This document shows positions 15,506-25,335 of a stretch of 64,000 bases of DNA, one piece after another (the stretch's first letter is position 1; the number at the start of each line of letters is the position of its first letter). Under the pieces are notes generated by a model. It was given only the letters and a program-made list of their open reading frames with translations, did not search any database and was not told where the DNA came from. The position numbers and the translations under genes were made by a program. The DNA is from a bacterium (GTDB lineage Bacteria > Bdellovibrionota > UBA2428). Location of the stretch: positions 1 to 64,000 of the forward strand of contig JAACVK010000036.1 in assembly GCA_009991595.1 (NCBI GenBank). The letters run 5' to 3'.

Positions 15506-16291
15506 TCATAGAAAGTAGAAGTTCAATCGAAGTGTTGCTTCTACAAATAAACCGCCGAATCTACTCGTCGCCTCAGTTGTTCCATCTTCCAAATATAGAG
15601 TCGTCGACTCTCTCGGGACATCGAAGAAGTCACCGCCAGGGCTCTTTACACTCCAGGTTCCCCCGAGGGAATGTTGGTAGCCGGTTGTAAGGCTTAAGAC
15701 CCACATGTCCACTAGCCATAGTTCTCCAGTGATTCCTGCCCCTATCAAGTAGTTCGAGGAGTTCAGTGTAATAGTCTCTTTGTTGTCCAAGTCCGGTTGG
15801 AAGGCGAGGATGGCCTTATTCTTTATGTATTCAGCACTTAAAGAAAGCATCAGGCGGGCCGCCGTGTCTCCGGTGAGCATCAGGTCGAGTCCTGCGCCTA
15901 CGCCCATACCCTTGATGGTAGTTCTTCCAACTCCCGTTGGAGCGTTCAGCTTGTTCCAAGTTTTTTTGTTGTTAAAGAGATAGCGTCCGTAAAGATGAAA
16001 TGTATTGAAAGGGCCTCCCCAAAACAGTCCAATTCGACTGGGATAGAGAGCATAGTCTTGAAGTTTTGTGAAATTGTCGTCCTCGCCAGACAATTGTTTG
16101 ACGGGTTCAAATTGAGTGGAGTGGGGAGATAGGGAGGGAAAGCTTCGGCCTATTCCAAAAACTAAACCTCGTTGTTGGTCGTTGAAGCTAGTTTTAACTG
16201 CATGGCCTAGTTCAGAGTGCACAAGGAATGCAAGCGAACAAAAGATCACCCTGACTAGGCTTAGGCAGTAGTTTGAGTCTAGCGTAGACAT
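15506..16291 (-). CDS. Outer-membrane beta-barrel protein, unknown function
   Basis: 261 aa. A hydrophobic N-terminal signal (about 10-30, ending near GHA) is followed by alternating amphipathic strands rich in Gly and aromatic residues. The final strand, EATLRLNFYFL, has aromatic residues near the C-terminus as in barrel insertion signals. I estimate eight to ten strands. It lies directly upstream of the buf operon on the same strand, but the ECF-like bufA promoter sits between them, so co-regulation is uncertain. No closer family can be named. Confidence 0.65.
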   Translation of the reverse strand: MSTLDSNYCLSLVRVIFCSLAFLVHSELGHAVKTSFNDQQRGLVFGIGRSFPSLSPHSTQFEPVKQLSGEDDNFTKLQDYALYPSRIGLFWGGPFNTFHLYGRYLFNNKKTWNKLNAPTGVGRTTIKGMGVGAGLDLMLTGDTAARLMLSLSAEYIKNKAILAFQPDLDNKETITLNSSNYLIGAGITGELWLVDMWVLSLTTGYQHSLGGTWSVKSPGGDFFDVPRESTTLYLEDGTTEATSRFGGLFVEATLRLNFYFL

Positions 16292-16355
16292 TAGGGATAG
16301 AATATCAAAGTCTAATGCCTACGTGCGGCCCCTATTTTGACATATTAAAACTATT

Positions 16356-16631
16356 TTATGCAGATTTCTTAAACTGGGTCACAAAGACTTTTCCGGAAAT
16401 GAATTGGTCAATGTATTCGTCTAGAACGTCCTCGCCAACTAATTGTAACTCGTAGTCTTCGAAGCCGGTAATATCTTTTAATTCTAGAAGCGCGTCGTTT
16501 GTAAGTGGTCTACGGGCAATTAGACACAATTTCTCGTGTTTGATTCCAACTGGAAGGATGTTTAGTTTTATCAAAACATTTTTTGGAATGATGTCTCGAA
16601 CCTCTGTCTGAAAAATTAAAGATGATGCCAT
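16356..16631 (-). CDS. Stand-alone MshEN-like (T2SSE N-terminal) domain protein
   Basis: 91 aa. The segment from about 10 to 85 resembles one GspE/PilB N-terminal (MshEN) domain: IIPKNVLIKLNILPVGIKHEKLCLIARRP, then an Asp/Glu-rich helix and the FEDYELQLVGEDVLDEYIDQF end. In MshE this region binds cyclic di-GMP with two tandem motifs (RLGxxL-type), and the Arg/Leu signature is not clearly kept here. A free single domain without an ATPase is unusual; it could regulate a type IV pilus or type II secretion motor in trans. No secretion gene is in the window. It is divergent from the secreted protein gene at 16891. Confidence 0.55.
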   Translation of the reverse strand: MASSLIFQTEVRDIIPKNVLIKLNILPVGIKHEKLCLIARRPLTNDALLELKDITGFEDYELQLVGEDVLDEYIDQFISGKVFVTQFKKSA

Positions 16632-16890
16632 CTCTTCGTCCTACTCTCTCTCTTTCAACGTTCAGCTTGGATTTTCAACATACATGAACTCCGCCTTGAT
16701 TCTCATCGGGCTTGAGACAAAAAACTTAAGCATTTTAATGTGTTAAGATATGTTAAACATCTTAGTGCTGGAGTTTATAGCCATTACGGGAAATCTTAAC
16801 CGTATTCGCAGCATTGCGAAGGATGTTAAATTAAATTGTTATTTTGCGCCTGTGTTTGACTTTTTTAACGCGCCGTGGTAAGAAACGCAA
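16632..16890. other. 259-base divergent intergenic region
   Basis: No gene or RNA is recognised. It holds the plus-strand promoter at 16855-16884 and, around 16740-16770, an imperfect inverted repeat (TAAGAT ... ATCTTA with an inner ATGTT/AACAT) that could be an operator. Confidence 0.4.
16855..16884 (+). promoter_or_regulatory. Promoter predicting a leaderless mRNA for the 212-aa secreted protein
   Basis: TTTGAC (16855-16860), 18-base spacer ending in TGG, and TAAGAA (16879-16884). The expected start, seven bases after the hexamer, is 16891: the A of the ATG. Confidence 0.55.
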
Positions 16891-17529
16891 ATGCGATCCG
16901 TTTTATATTTTTTCTCTGTAATTCTTATTACTTGTGGCCTTATGCTTTTCTCAGGTTTGGCTCTTAGTGCGGAGCCACTCAACGAAAATATGGTTTTTGA
17001 TTTTAGCGTTTGTGATGAATTGCAGCCCTTTGAACTCGAAGAAAAGCACTTTTATAAAATTGAGCGTGGAGATAGGGGCGAGTTCTTGATGGGAAAGATA
17101 AGCATGAACGAGGGGCTAAACTATAGAGTTCAATTTGGGGCGGTAGAAGGCGATTATACATTGGACGAACGCTTTTCAATTAGACTTTGCCAAATAGAGG
17201 GGCAGAAGCCTTCTGTTAGCCGTTTTTTCATAGAGCAAGAGCTTGGAGTTGATCAAAAGTATTACCTCGTGCGCGAGCTGAATATCCGCTCCCACAAAGT
17301 GCTTGGGCAGGACGTTTTCGCTTTTGAGACAAGAGCACTTGTTCCAGGACAGGGTTTCTTTGAGTCTATGGGCACCCTTTTTCAGCTAGTGCGAACACCC
17401 GAAGGAGGGGCCGTCTTTAGTTTCTTGTCCCCAGCAGTTGAGGAGAGACCTGAGCTTTTAGAGCTCATCAAGGAGCTGTTTGAGCCTGCCTTTGAGGAGA
17501 TCTCTACAGATAAGCTTATAAGTCGTTGA
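16891..17529 (+). CDS. Exported protein of unknown family
   Basis: 212 aa with a signal peptide (first ~27 residues, cleavage near ALSA). The mature part is acidic, mixed alpha/beta, with two cysteines (CDELQPF near 38, and LCQIEG). I recognise no domain. It precedes, by 57 bases, the 1144-aa exported protein gene on the same strand, so the pair may be expressed together, although a -10-like TATAGG lies before the second gene. The promoter predicts a transcript that starts at the ATG. Confidence 0.7.
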   Translation: MRSVLYFFSVILITCGLMLFSGLALSAEPLNENMVFDFSVCDELQPFELEEKHFYKIERGDRGEFLMGKISMNEGLNYRVQFGAVEGDYTLDERFSIRLCQIEGQKPSVSRFFIEQELGVDQKYYLVRELNIRSHKVLGQDVFAFETRALVPGQGFFESMGTLFQLVRTPEGGAVFSFLSPAVEERPELLELIKELFEPAFEEISTDKLISR

Positions 17530-17586
17530 TTTTAGGAGTCCAACTTATGACGCTATGAGTAAAAGTGTGTTATTCTGTATAGGCGC

Positions 17587-20500
17587 ATGGGGTGGATCTT
17601 AAGAGGTAGGGGATATTTCCTTCCAATTTTTTTACTAATAGGACTGTTGGGGTCTTGGCCTGTCTTTGGGGGTTTGTTTTCGAGAAAATCGAAATCTGCT
17701 CCAGCGAGGCGGTCTAGTGAAAAGGGGCCTAGTCAGCAAGAATTAGAGAAACTTCAAAAAATTGATGACAGCTATTTTCTCAGCAAAGAACATTATCAAA
17801 CCGCATTAGCTTCAAAGGATTTCAATAAAGCCAAAGTGTCTTTAGTGAAAAAGAATAAGGAGCGGTATGAGGGGGCCTATTTAAATTTTGAGCATGGTGT
17901 TGAATCGAAGCTAGGGTTCCTGCCTCGTCGGAGTGCAGATTCTCTGGTTGAAAGCTACACCTCGGGCTTGCTGAAAGAATATTACGGCTTGAAGTCCAGG
18001 CGCAAAGCCAGCATCGTGGATGGGTTTTCATTGTTCGCAAAACTATTGATAGGTAGTGGCGACGTTAATTTGAATCGCGGAGAAGTTGCTATAGTTGATG
18101 GTATTGTTAAGCGTGAAGATTATCAAGATAACTTCAACTACATGATGGATGCCATTAGTGCAGCTTACCCCGACCGGGAACAAGCTCAGCGTCAGTTGAC
18201 GAGTGTGATTCCATCAAGGAAGAGAGGTTTGCTTCCCGACTTTGTTTCAATTCCAGAGTTTTGGTTAATGCTGGATCAAACTTCTGATTTAGCTTTTAGA
18301 AACCTCGCAACCGACTTAGTTATGGCTAAGATTGAGCAGCTAAAGAATCAGTCTCCAGAGTTTGCTAATATTAAAGTTTCCAAAGAACAGCTCAGCGCTT
18401 TCCTTCTTCAGTTGGCTGGATATGAAAAGGGAGCTCAGCCAGCGGCAGCCTTTCCGTTTTTTCGCAATTCAGCTAGGCCACAGGCGAGCATTCCAGTGGG
18501 AACCTATCAAGAGTGCTTAGGTCGAAGCCTTGGAGCTACAGCTAAAGCCGAGTGTTTAAATTCATTTGTTGAAGCTTCAACGTATCCTGCCTTTAAGTTC
18601 TTTGCTGAATCGTTAGCAAAACAAGGCTTCCAGCCTTCTTTTGCGTCCGAGGGTTTTGCAGATGATTTGAAACATGCGATCGATTCGAATTTAAAAAATT
18701 ATCAGGATTTCGCGAGCCAGAAAAAAGCTATTGCCGACATGGCGTCTGAGATGACTGGCAAAATCGTGCAGAACTCGTTTCGAAAAGCGGCCGACAAGAT
18801 TACTCTAGAGAACGGATTGCCTGATAGTTTGAGAGTCTCCCGGCATGATTCAATCATGGAGCTGGCGGATTCCTTGCAGAGCTCTTTTTCTGAGATGTCC
18901 GAACAGCTTTTAGAGCACTCAAGGGGAAGAGATTTGAATGACTTTATCTTGAAGGATGTCATTTCTTCCGAGGGCAAAGGTAGGGTCGCGCCGAGCGACA
19001 AGATTGTTTTGAAAGCTTTCAACGATCAAATTGCAGCTCCTGCGGGTATAAAAAAATTAAAAAAGGCTTTTGCCTCAATGTTTTTGAGTGAGAAGAAGCT
19101 AGAGGAATACAATCAATATCTAGCCAGCCCCAAGGGCGAGTTAAAAGACCCCATTTTGCTTCGCTTCGAATCCCATGTGGAAAGTCTTATTAAAAACGGA
19201 GAGCTTTCGGCTAGAGGTGGCCAAGAGCGAGTCGTCGATTATGTGGAACGCCTTTTGACATCGAAGCCTGACCGACCTTCTTTGCTCAATCGATCGATCG
19301 CTAGACTTGCGCCTGTTTTACAGCAGAGCTTATCGGATCGATTTGCGCAGATAGAAGCTGCCGACGAAGAGGGTGAGAAGCTTAGATTTGATCAAGAATT
19401 TAGTCCCGAGTTAGAGTCCGTTCTAGATCTCTTCCAAAAGGCTCACTCTGTTCCCGACTTTAGAAAAGGAACACAGACTCTCAGTTGTCGCTCTACAACG
19501 AAGAGTATTGTTTCTTTGTTAGATAAGAAACTGTTGGATAATGGAGGCAAGTCTTTTTCAGTAAGTCAGACAGAGTTCTTGGTTCAGTTCATTGATGAGA
19601 GCGCAAGAAGCTACACACCGTCTCTTCTTGATTGTATCGTGCTTGGTTTTGCAAAGACGGGAACAACTCTACTAAGCGGAAAGACTTTTAATGATTTGAT
19701 AGAATCAATGGGTTCTTCTTCTTTCTCTGGGGAAACAGTTCCATTTTTGAGAGGTCTTCAGAAAACGGTAGAACCTGCTCATATGCATGATTACCTGAAT
19801 TCGCCTAACTCATCTGCTCATACAATTAAAGAAGATTTTAGGGAAGAGTTAGTGAAGATTCTCAGAGATCCCTCAGGTCCCTTGGGTCCCTCTGTTCATA
19901 ATTTGAGTTTGAAATATGTTCCCAAGCTTGTTTCAGACGCGGCCACCTCAAGTGTTGCTGCTGATGAAATCTTGCTAGGAATGTTTTCCTCTATGAAAAG
20001 TTTGGAGAGTCGGACAGAGTTTTCAGGAGTTGCGGAGAATGCATCTAAGCCATTGCTTGCCAATGCTACAGAGGAAGACTTTCGAAACTTTCTTAGGGAG
20101 ATACCTGCATGTGCTGAGTTGGTGACTAAGTATCATTGGGGAGTTTTGGTTCCTAGCATTGATCATTTCACAAAGATTGTCCTGAATAAGTTGAATGAGG
20201 AAAAGAGACGTCGAATCAAGGCAGGTGAGAATCCAGGCCAAGCCGTGGAGTGGAGTGCTGACGAATTTTTTGAAGAATCGACAGAGGCTAGCAGGATTCA
20301 GCTAATGGATGATTTTTCTAAAGTTGCCAAAGGCTTCTATGCTCAGTTGCCACTTAGTGATCTCCAGTTAAAAAAACTAGAAGATCAGTCGCTAAACTTG
20401 ACGGCATTGTTGACCGAACTTGGCTATTATATATCTGCTCATCCTGAGAAGTTTCAAGAGGGAGCTGGATGGTCTGTTCTTGAGGTTATGGGAGTTGGAT

Positions 20501-21021
20501 CTGATTTTAATATGAAAGATCACTATTTTAAGTTTAACGATCAAACCGTGCGCGCTTGGTTGCCCGCTCTAGATAAAAATAATCAACTTTATAAACAATG
20601 GCAGGCTAGAGAGGTTGAGCGCAGGGCGGCGCTCAAGAGACTAGAGGAAGAATCCGCTCAAAGGGCGCCTTCGGGGATTGAGGGTGAGAAGCTCAGAAGA
20701 GAGATTGATTTGTTGTCCAAGCCCGAGCCCTTTCCAGAGCAAGTTGTTCCAGCTTCGACACACTCAAAGGGGTCGATTTTGTTTTCTTCTTTGATTGGAA
20801 ATATTTTGGCACCAGCTCATAAACTCGGGTCCTGGGCGTCATTCTTAAAAACGATTGAGGAAGATAAGGGTTCGAATCCTTTTAAAGCCTATTTAAATGA
20901 GTCTTGTAGAAAGGGCGAAGGATTTGTTTTGGACACTTCGCTTGGGATTGAGGCCATCTACGAAACCTGGCGTAGAGGTTTCGAGGAAGAGCCAAATTCG
21001 TCTGTTCCTGGTCACAATTGA
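17587..21021 (+). CDS. Very large exported helical protein of unknown family
   Basis: 1144 aa, the longest protein in the window. Residues 13-28 form a signal or signal-anchor segment followed by a basic stretch (RKSKSAPARRSSEKG). The rest is mostly alpha-helical with no membrane segments, few cysteines (about eight) and several similar-looking helical blocks of roughly 100 residues (for example LRVSRHDSIMELADSLQSSF), though I cannot prove a true repeat. No enzyme motif is visible. It would be periplasmic, outer-membrane-associated or secreted. It ends 30 bases before uvrB. Its closest neighbour is another exported protein of unknown family (16891). Confidence 0.8.
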   Translation: MGWILRGRGYFLPIFLLIGLLGSWPVFGGLFSRKSKSAPARRSSEKGPSQQELEKLQKIDDSYFLSKEHYQTALASKDFNKAKVSLVKKNKERYEGAYLNFEHGVESKLGFLPRRSADSLVESYTSGLLKEYYGLKSRRKASIVDGFSLFAKLLIGSGDVNLNRGEVAIVDGIVKREDYQDNFNYMMDAISAAYPDREQAQRQLTSVIPSRKRGLLPDFVSIPEFWLMLDQTSDLAFRNLATDLVMAKIEQLKNQSPEFANIKVSKEQLSAFLLQLAGYEKGAQPAAAFPFFRNSARPQASIPVGTYQECLGRSLGATAKAECLNSFVEASTYPAFKFFAESLAKQGFQPSFASEGFADDLKHAIDSNLKNYQDFASQKKAIADMASEMTGKIVQNSFRKAADKITLENGLPDSLRVSRHDSIMELADSLQSSFSEMSEQLLEHSRGRDLNDFILKDVISSEGKGRVAPSDKIVLKAFNDQIAAPAGIKKLKKAFASMFLSEKKLEEYNQYLASPKGELKDPILLRFESHVESLIKNGELSARGGQERVVDYVERLLTSKPDRPSLLNRSIARLAPVLQQSLSDRFAQIEAADEEGEKLRFDQEFSPELESVLDLFQKAHSVPDFRKGTQTLSCRSTTKSIVSLLDKKLLDNGGKSFSVSQTEFLVQFIDESARSYTPSLLDCIVLGFAKTGTTLLSGKTFNDLIESMGSSSFSGETVPFLRGLQKTVEPAHMHDYLNSPNSSAHTIKEDFREELVKILRDPSGPLGPSVHNLSLKYVPKLVSDAATSSVAADEILLGMFSSMKSLESRTEFSGVAENASKPLLANATEEDFRNFLREIPACAELVTKYHWGVLVPSIDHFTKIVLNKLNEEKRRRIKAGENPGQAVEWSADEFFEESTEASRIQLMDDFSKVAKGFYAQLPLSDLQLKKLEDQSLNLTALLTELGYYISAHPEKFQEGAGWSVLEVMGVGSDFNMKDHYFKFNDQTVRAWLPALDKNNQLYKQWQAREVERRAALKRLEEESAQRAPSGIEGEKLRREIDLLSKPEPFPEQVVPASTHSKGSILFSSLIGNILAPAHKLGSWASFLKTIEEDKGSNPFKAYLNESCRKGEGFVLDTSLGIEAIYETWRRGFEEEPNSSVPGHN

Positions 21022-21033
21022 AGCAAAGATTTG

Positions 21034-21042
21034 TGCTAGAAT
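21034..21042 (+). promoter_or_regulatory. Extended -10 (TGCTAGAAT) of uvrB
   Basis: Hexamer TAGAAT at 21037-21042 with TGC before it. Start is expected near 21049, three bases before the ATG. No SOS (LexA) box is recognised. Confidence 0.45.
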
Positions 21043-21051
21043 CCTCCTTTG

Positions 21052-23094
21052 ATGCCCAAGGTGAAGGAAAAGTTTAAACTTGTTACGGAGTATAAGCCTG
21101 CTGGCGACCAGCCCGAGGCCATCAAGGAACTGGTTAGCTCGCTCAACGCGGGTGAGAAGTATCAAACTCTTTTGGGGGTTACTGGATCTGGGAAAACTTT
21201 TACGATGGCCTCCGTAATAGAGAAGGTTAATCGACCTGCTTTAATCATCGCGCCGAATAAGACTTTAGCAGCTCAACTTTATAGTGAGTTTAAGGGATTG
21301 TTTCCAAACAACGCAGTTGAATATTTTGTGTCCTACTACGATTATTATCAGCCAGAAGCTTATATTGCCTCTACGGATACGTTTATTGAAAAAGACTCTG
21401 CGATCAACGAAGAAATTGATAAACTTCGGCATTCAGCAACTCGATCCTTGTTGGAGCGACAAGATGTGCTGATTGTGGCCAGCGTATCGAGTATCTATGG
21501 TTTAGGTTCTCCCGAAGCTTATTTAGAAATGATGCTCGTGGTTGAGCGTGGGCAGAAGATACGACGCGATGATTTGTTAAGGCAGCTGGTTGAAATTAGT
21601 TACAATCGGAATGATTTAGATTTTCACAGAGGAACTTTTCGTGTGCGTGGTGACACAGTAGATATTTTCCCTGCTTATGAATCGGCCCGTGCCGTGAGAA
21701 TCGAATTTTTTGGCAATGAAGTAGAAGAGCTCAGTGAGCTGGATCCCATTCGTGGTGAGCGTCTGGCTCGATTGAACAAGATTGCGGTCTTCCCAGCGAC
21801 TCATTATGTGACGCCTGCCGATTTGAAGAAGAAAGCTGTTGCGGCCATCTTTGAAGAGTTGAGAGAGCGTCTCGTTCAACTTAAGAGTTTGAACAAGAAA
21901 CTCGAAGCGCAGCGTTTGGAAACCCGAACTCTTTATGACATCGAAATGATGCAAGAGGTGGGCTACTGCCCTGGTGTTGAAAATTATTCAAGGCATATGT
22001 CGGGCCGCAAGGATGGAGAGGCACCTCCTACCTTATTGGAGTATTTTCCAGACGATTGGGTTTTGTTTGTAGATGAAAGTCACATAACCATTCCTCAAAT
22101 TGGCGGAATGTATAGAGGGGATAGAGCTCGAAAAATTAATTTGGTGGAGCACGGCTTCCGTTTGCCTAGTGCTTTAGATAATAGACCTTTAAAGTTCGAA
22201 GAGTTTGAAAAGCTTACTGGGCAAGTCATTTACGTGAGTGCAACTCCAAGTGATTTTGAGCTGGAGCGATCAAAGGGAAAAGTCGTTGAACAGGTGATTC
22301 GTCCCACTGGATTGCTAGACCCAACATTTGAAATTCGCCCTGCCACAGAGCAAGTGGCTGATTTATTGAAAAGTGCCAAGGAGCGTGTCGCGCAAGGGGA
22401 TCGAGTTTTAGTGACCACCCTTACAAAGAGAATGTCTGAGGATTTGACGGATTATTTGAGAAAAAATGATGTTCGAGTGAAGTATCTGCACTCCGACATC
22501 GACACGCTAGAGCGAGTGGCTATCTTGCGGCAGCTTCGAGAGGGTAAGTTTGATGTTTTAGTTGGGATCAACCTTTTGAGAGAAGGTCTAGATCTCCCAG
22601 AGGTTTCTTTGGTGGCTATTTTAGATGCCGATAAGGAAGGTTTCTTGCGCTCGAAGACAGCTTTGATACAGACCTTTGGTAGGGCGGCTCGAAATGCCAA
22701 GGGGCATGTGATTCTTTATGCGGATAGAGTGACCAAGAGTATGAAGGCCGCCATGGACGAGAGCTCACGAAGAAGAGTTATTCAAGAGCAATATAATAAA
22801 GATCATGGAATTGTGCCCAGAACCATCATTAAGGCCGATAGGGCTGACGTGACGGATCGTGTTTCACGGATGGATTACTGGGAGCCGCCAGAACTGCCAA
22901 AGGACGCTTCTGGTTCGGAGCTCAGTGTTGAGCAATTACGTGAGAAGATTAAAGAACTTGAGACTGAGATGAGAAAAGCTGCTAAGCAACTGGACTTTGA
23001 GAAAGCTGCGGAGACACGAGATGAGCTCTTGCAGCTACGGGAGTTAGAGTTGCAATGGAAAAGTTCAAAAACGCCTTCTTCAAGTCTAGAATAA
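21052..23094 (+). CDS. uvrB: Excinuclease ABC subunit B
   Basis: 680 aa, standard length. UvrB is the DNA-damage verification helicase of nucleotide excision repair; it accepts DNA from UvrA and recruits UvrC. Walker A is GVTGSGKTF near 42-50. The beta-hairpin that clamps DNA is seen in [21 protein letters not shown]-like sequence near 92-112. The helicase motifs [34 protein letters not shown] and QTFGRAARN are intact, and the C-terminal UVR domain (residues ~632-667) for UvrC contact is present. ATG 21052 is chosen over the adjacent TTG 21049. The stop overlaps the next start in a TAATG junction. Confidence 0.98.
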   Translation: MPKVKEKFKLVTEYKPAGDQPEAIKELVSSLNAGEKYQTLLGVTGSGKTFTMASVIEKVNRPALIIAPNKTLAAQLYSEFKGLFPNNAVEYFVSYYDYYQPEAYIASTDTFIEKDSAINEEIDKLRHSATRSLLERQDVLIVASVSSIYGLGSPEAYLEMMLVVERGQKIRRDDLLRQLVEISYNRNDLDFHRGTFRVRGDTVDIFPAYESARAVRIEFFGNEVEELSELDPIRGERLARLNKIAVFPATHYVTPADLKKKAVAAIFEELRERLVQLKSLNKKLEAQRLETRTLYDIEMMQEVGYCPGVENYSRHMSGRKDGEAPPTLLEYFPDDWVLFVDESHITIPQIGGMYRGDRARKINLVEHGFRLPSALDNRPLKFEEFEKLTGQVIYVSATPSDFELERSKGKVVEQVIRPTGLLDPTFEIRPATEQVADLLKSAKERVAQGDRVLVTTLTKRMSEDLTDYLRKNDVRVKYLHSDIDTLERVAILRQLREGKFDVLVGINLLREGLDLPEVSLVAILDADKEGFLRSKTALIQTFGRAARNAKGHVILYADRVTKSMKAAMDESSRRRVIQEQYNKDHGIVPRTIIKADRADVTDRVSRMDYWEPPELPKDASGSELSVEQLREKIKELETEMRKAAKQLDFEKAAETRDELLQLRELELQWKSSKTPSSSLE

Positions 23095-24233
23095 TGAGTC
23101 CAGGGCCGACACCGGTCCCAAATTTTGCTTTGGCGGCAATGGCTGATTCGGTTCGCTATCATCGCGGACCTGCTTTTTCCGAGATTATGAGTCGTTGTCG
23201 AGAATTGCTCCCACCTTTATTTGGAACCAAGCAAGAGGTGCTCATTTTTTCCGGCAGTGGAACTTTGGCCATGGAAGGCGCAATTTCCAACTTTTTTAAT
23301 CCTGGCGAAGAAGTCATCGCGGTTAACTCCGGCAAGTTTGGTGCCCGTTGGGCAGATCAAGCTAGGGTTTACGGACTCAAGGTTCACGAAATATACGTAG
23401 AGCGTGGAAAGACTGTAGACCTAGCTGAGATTGAAAAACTAATGAGTCCCAACATTCGAGGCCTCTTGATTCATGCAAGTGAAACAAGCACAGGTGCTAG
23501 GCACGATGTAAAAGGGGCTTCTGAAATCGCCCACCGTCAACCCAACTGTTTGGTTGCTGTGGATGCGGTAACAGCACTAGCCGTCTATTCTGTCCCGACA
23601 GATGAGTGGGGAATTGATATAATTGTAGGAGGCTCTCAAAAGGGCTTCATGCTTCCTCCGGGTCTTTCTTTTGGCTCTTGTAGTCCCCGAGCGTGGGAGA
23701 AGGCTCAAAGTGTAAAGAACGTTCGCTATTATATGGACTGGCGAAAAGAACGGAAAGCGGCAGAAAAAAACACGGGGGCGTTTACTTCTCCTGTTACTTT
23801 GATCGGCGGATTACGGTCTGTATTAGAATACTTTAATAAAGTTGGAGTCGATTCCATCTATCAAAAGAATTGGAAGCTATGTTTTGCCTCTCGTGCTGCA
23901 TTGAAAAAAATGGGGGCAACGCTACTAGTGGAAAACGATATTCATGTTTCCCCGGCTTGCACGGCCTTTATGATTGATGAAAAATTTAACGCTAAGGCAT
24001 TTCCCTCAATCTACTCAATGACTCTTGCCGGCGGGCAGGATGAATTGAAAGGTAAGATTGTTCGAGTAGGGCATCTTGGCTATATGGATGCTTGGGATGT
24101 TCTCAATCAACTCATTGCGATTGGGCGCTTGTTTGAGAAGGCAGGTCGTAAAATTGATTTTGGAGCTGTTGTTGAAACCTATATGGCAATAGTGGAGTCG
24201 GAAGAAGACTTCACTCCTGCTGATTTGAAGTGA
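23094..24233 (+). CDS. Class V (SerC/AGXT-like) aminotransferase, probable phosphoserine or serine aminotransferase
   Basis: 379 aa PLP enzyme. The start is ATG 23094, giving [11 protein letters not shown], the family's usual N-terminus; an upstream ATG at 23055 lies inside uvrB and I reject it. The PLP lysine is in GGSQKGFMLPPGLSF, and the cofactor Asp in VAVDAVTALA. Members interconvert serine or phosphoserine with the keto acid (hydroxypyruvate, phosphohydroxypyruvate or glyoxylate). The next gene, a phosphoglycerate dehydrogenase 10 bases downstream, supports phosphoserine aminotransferase in serine synthesis, as in lineages without classical SerC. Translation is coupled to uvrB by TAATG. 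Confidence 0.88.
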   Translation: MSPGPTPVPNFALAAMADSVRYHRGPAFSEIMSRCRELLPPLFGTKQEVLIFSGSGTLAMEGAISNFFNPGEEVIAVNSGKFGARWADQARVYGLKVHEIYVERGKTVDLAEIEKLMSPNIRGLLIHASETSTGARHDVKGASEIAHRQPNCLVAVDAVTALAVYSVPTDEWGIDIIVGGSQKGFMLPPGLSFGSCSPRAWEKAQSVKNVRYYMDWRKERKAAEKNTGAFTSPVTLIGGLRSVLEYFNKVGVDSIYQKNWKLCFASRAALKKMGATLLVENDIHVSPACTAFMIDEKFNAKAFPSIYSMTLAGGQDELKGKIVRVGHLGYMDAWDVLNQLIAIGRLFEKAGRKIDFGAVVETYMAIVESEEDFTPADLK

Positions 24234-24243
24234 GAGTGTTGTT

Positions 24244-25248
24244 ATGAGTTTAGAAAAATGGACTGTTGTTGCCCCTGATGGATTAGATGTTGAAGCTATT
24301 GACCTTTTAAAGTCTCACGATTGGGTTAAGTTAGACCAATGTGAAGGTTGTTCGTCTGACGAAAAATATCAGCGCATTTTAAAGGCCGACTTTTTAATCG
24401 TTCGTTCAGCCACTAAGGTGACTCAAGCAATGTTGTCTGAAGCTTCTTCTCTAAAGGGAGTTATTCGAGCAGGTGTGGGAGTGGATAATATAGACCTTAA
24501 AGCAGCGGAGTCGGCTGGAGTTTGGGCTTGGAACGCTCCAAACGGAAACTTTCAGTCTGCAGCAGAGTTGGCAATTGCGCTTATTTTTGCCGTGGCACGC
24601 AACATTGGACCGGCGTATGTGGCGGGAACTCAACAAAAATGGGCTAAGAAAGAGCTCTCCTCTTCTGGTCGACAAATCTTTGAGGCAAAGCTTGGATTGT
24701 TTGGAGCGGGCAACATAGGTAAACGAGTAGCCAAGATGGCAAGCGGTTTAGGCATGCAAGTGAGTGTGTGTGATCCGTTTTATAAGCCTGATGATCTCCA
24801 TAGCTATCCTTCTATATCTTTTGAGCAGTTGTTGTCTGAAAGTGATTTCATCTCCATACACTCACCCTTATTAGATTCTACAAAAAATGTTTTCTCTAAA
24901 GAGGCCTTTAAGAAAATGAAGAAAGACTCCTTTCTAGTTAATGCTGCAAGGGGCGGCATTATAGATGAGCCAGCACTTCTTGAGGCTTTAGAGCAAGGTG
25001 AAATTGCGGGCGCAGCTTTGGATGTTTTTGCGAGCGAGCCTTTCGAGGGAGATTTCTATAAAAAGCTTCTTTCTTCTCCAAAATTGATCACCACACCTCA
25101 TATTGGAGCTTCAACGAGAGAGGCTCAACGTCTGGTTGGCTTGGAGTGTGTCTTTATAATTGAGCAAGTTCGAGCCAGTTTGGCCGAGAATGACCTCCGA
25201 AAGTGGCCAAAGTCGCTAAATTCGCCCCAAAATCCACGAATTTCATGA
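24244..25248 (+). CDS. serA: D-3-phosphoglycerate dehydrogenase-like 2-hydroxyacid dehydrogenase (short form)
   Basis: 334 aa, without the C-terminal ACT regulatory domain. The NAD-binding Gly motif is GAGNIGKRVAK near 158-168. The catalytic Arg, Glu and His of the family are seen in NAARGGIIDEPALLEAL (Arg), AALDVFASEPF (Glu) and TPHIGASTREAQ (His). It oxidises 3-phosphoglycerate to phosphohydroxypyruvate, the first serine step; the aminotransferase encoded just upstream would use the product. The lack of an ACT domain implies no serine feedback. The symbol depends on this context: other 2-hydroxyacid dehydrogenases share these motifs. Confidence 0.85.
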   Translation: MSLEKWTVVAPDGLDVEAIDLLKSHDWVKLDQCEGCSSDEKYQRILKADFLIVRSATKVTQAMLSEASSLKGVIRAGVGVDNIDLKAAESAGVWAWNAPNGNFQSAAELAIALIFAVARNIGPAYVAGTQQKWAKKELSSSGRQIFEAKLGLFGAGNIGKRVAKMASGLGMQVSVCDPFYKPDDLHSYPSISFEQLLSESDFISIHSPLLDSTKNVFSKEAFKKMKKDSFLVNAARGGIIDEPALLEALEQGEIAGAALDVFASEPFEGDFYKKLLSSPKLITTPHIGASTREAQRLVGLECVFIIEQVRASLAENDLRKWPKSLNSPQNPRIS

Positions 25249-25335
25249 ATTTAGGGCGAAAAAAGTGCTTTCAGACCTTGCTGGCTTAAATATTCGTATT
25301 TAATATCAAAAGGAACACATCAGGAGGGATTCTAC

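Noticed and set aside
15009-15518. 169-aa rightward reading frame opposite bufA
   Set aside because: It is the antisense of the Lys/Glu-rich precursor, giving Ser/Pro/Phe repeats. The leftward frame has a signal peptide, the Cys motifs and the buf context.
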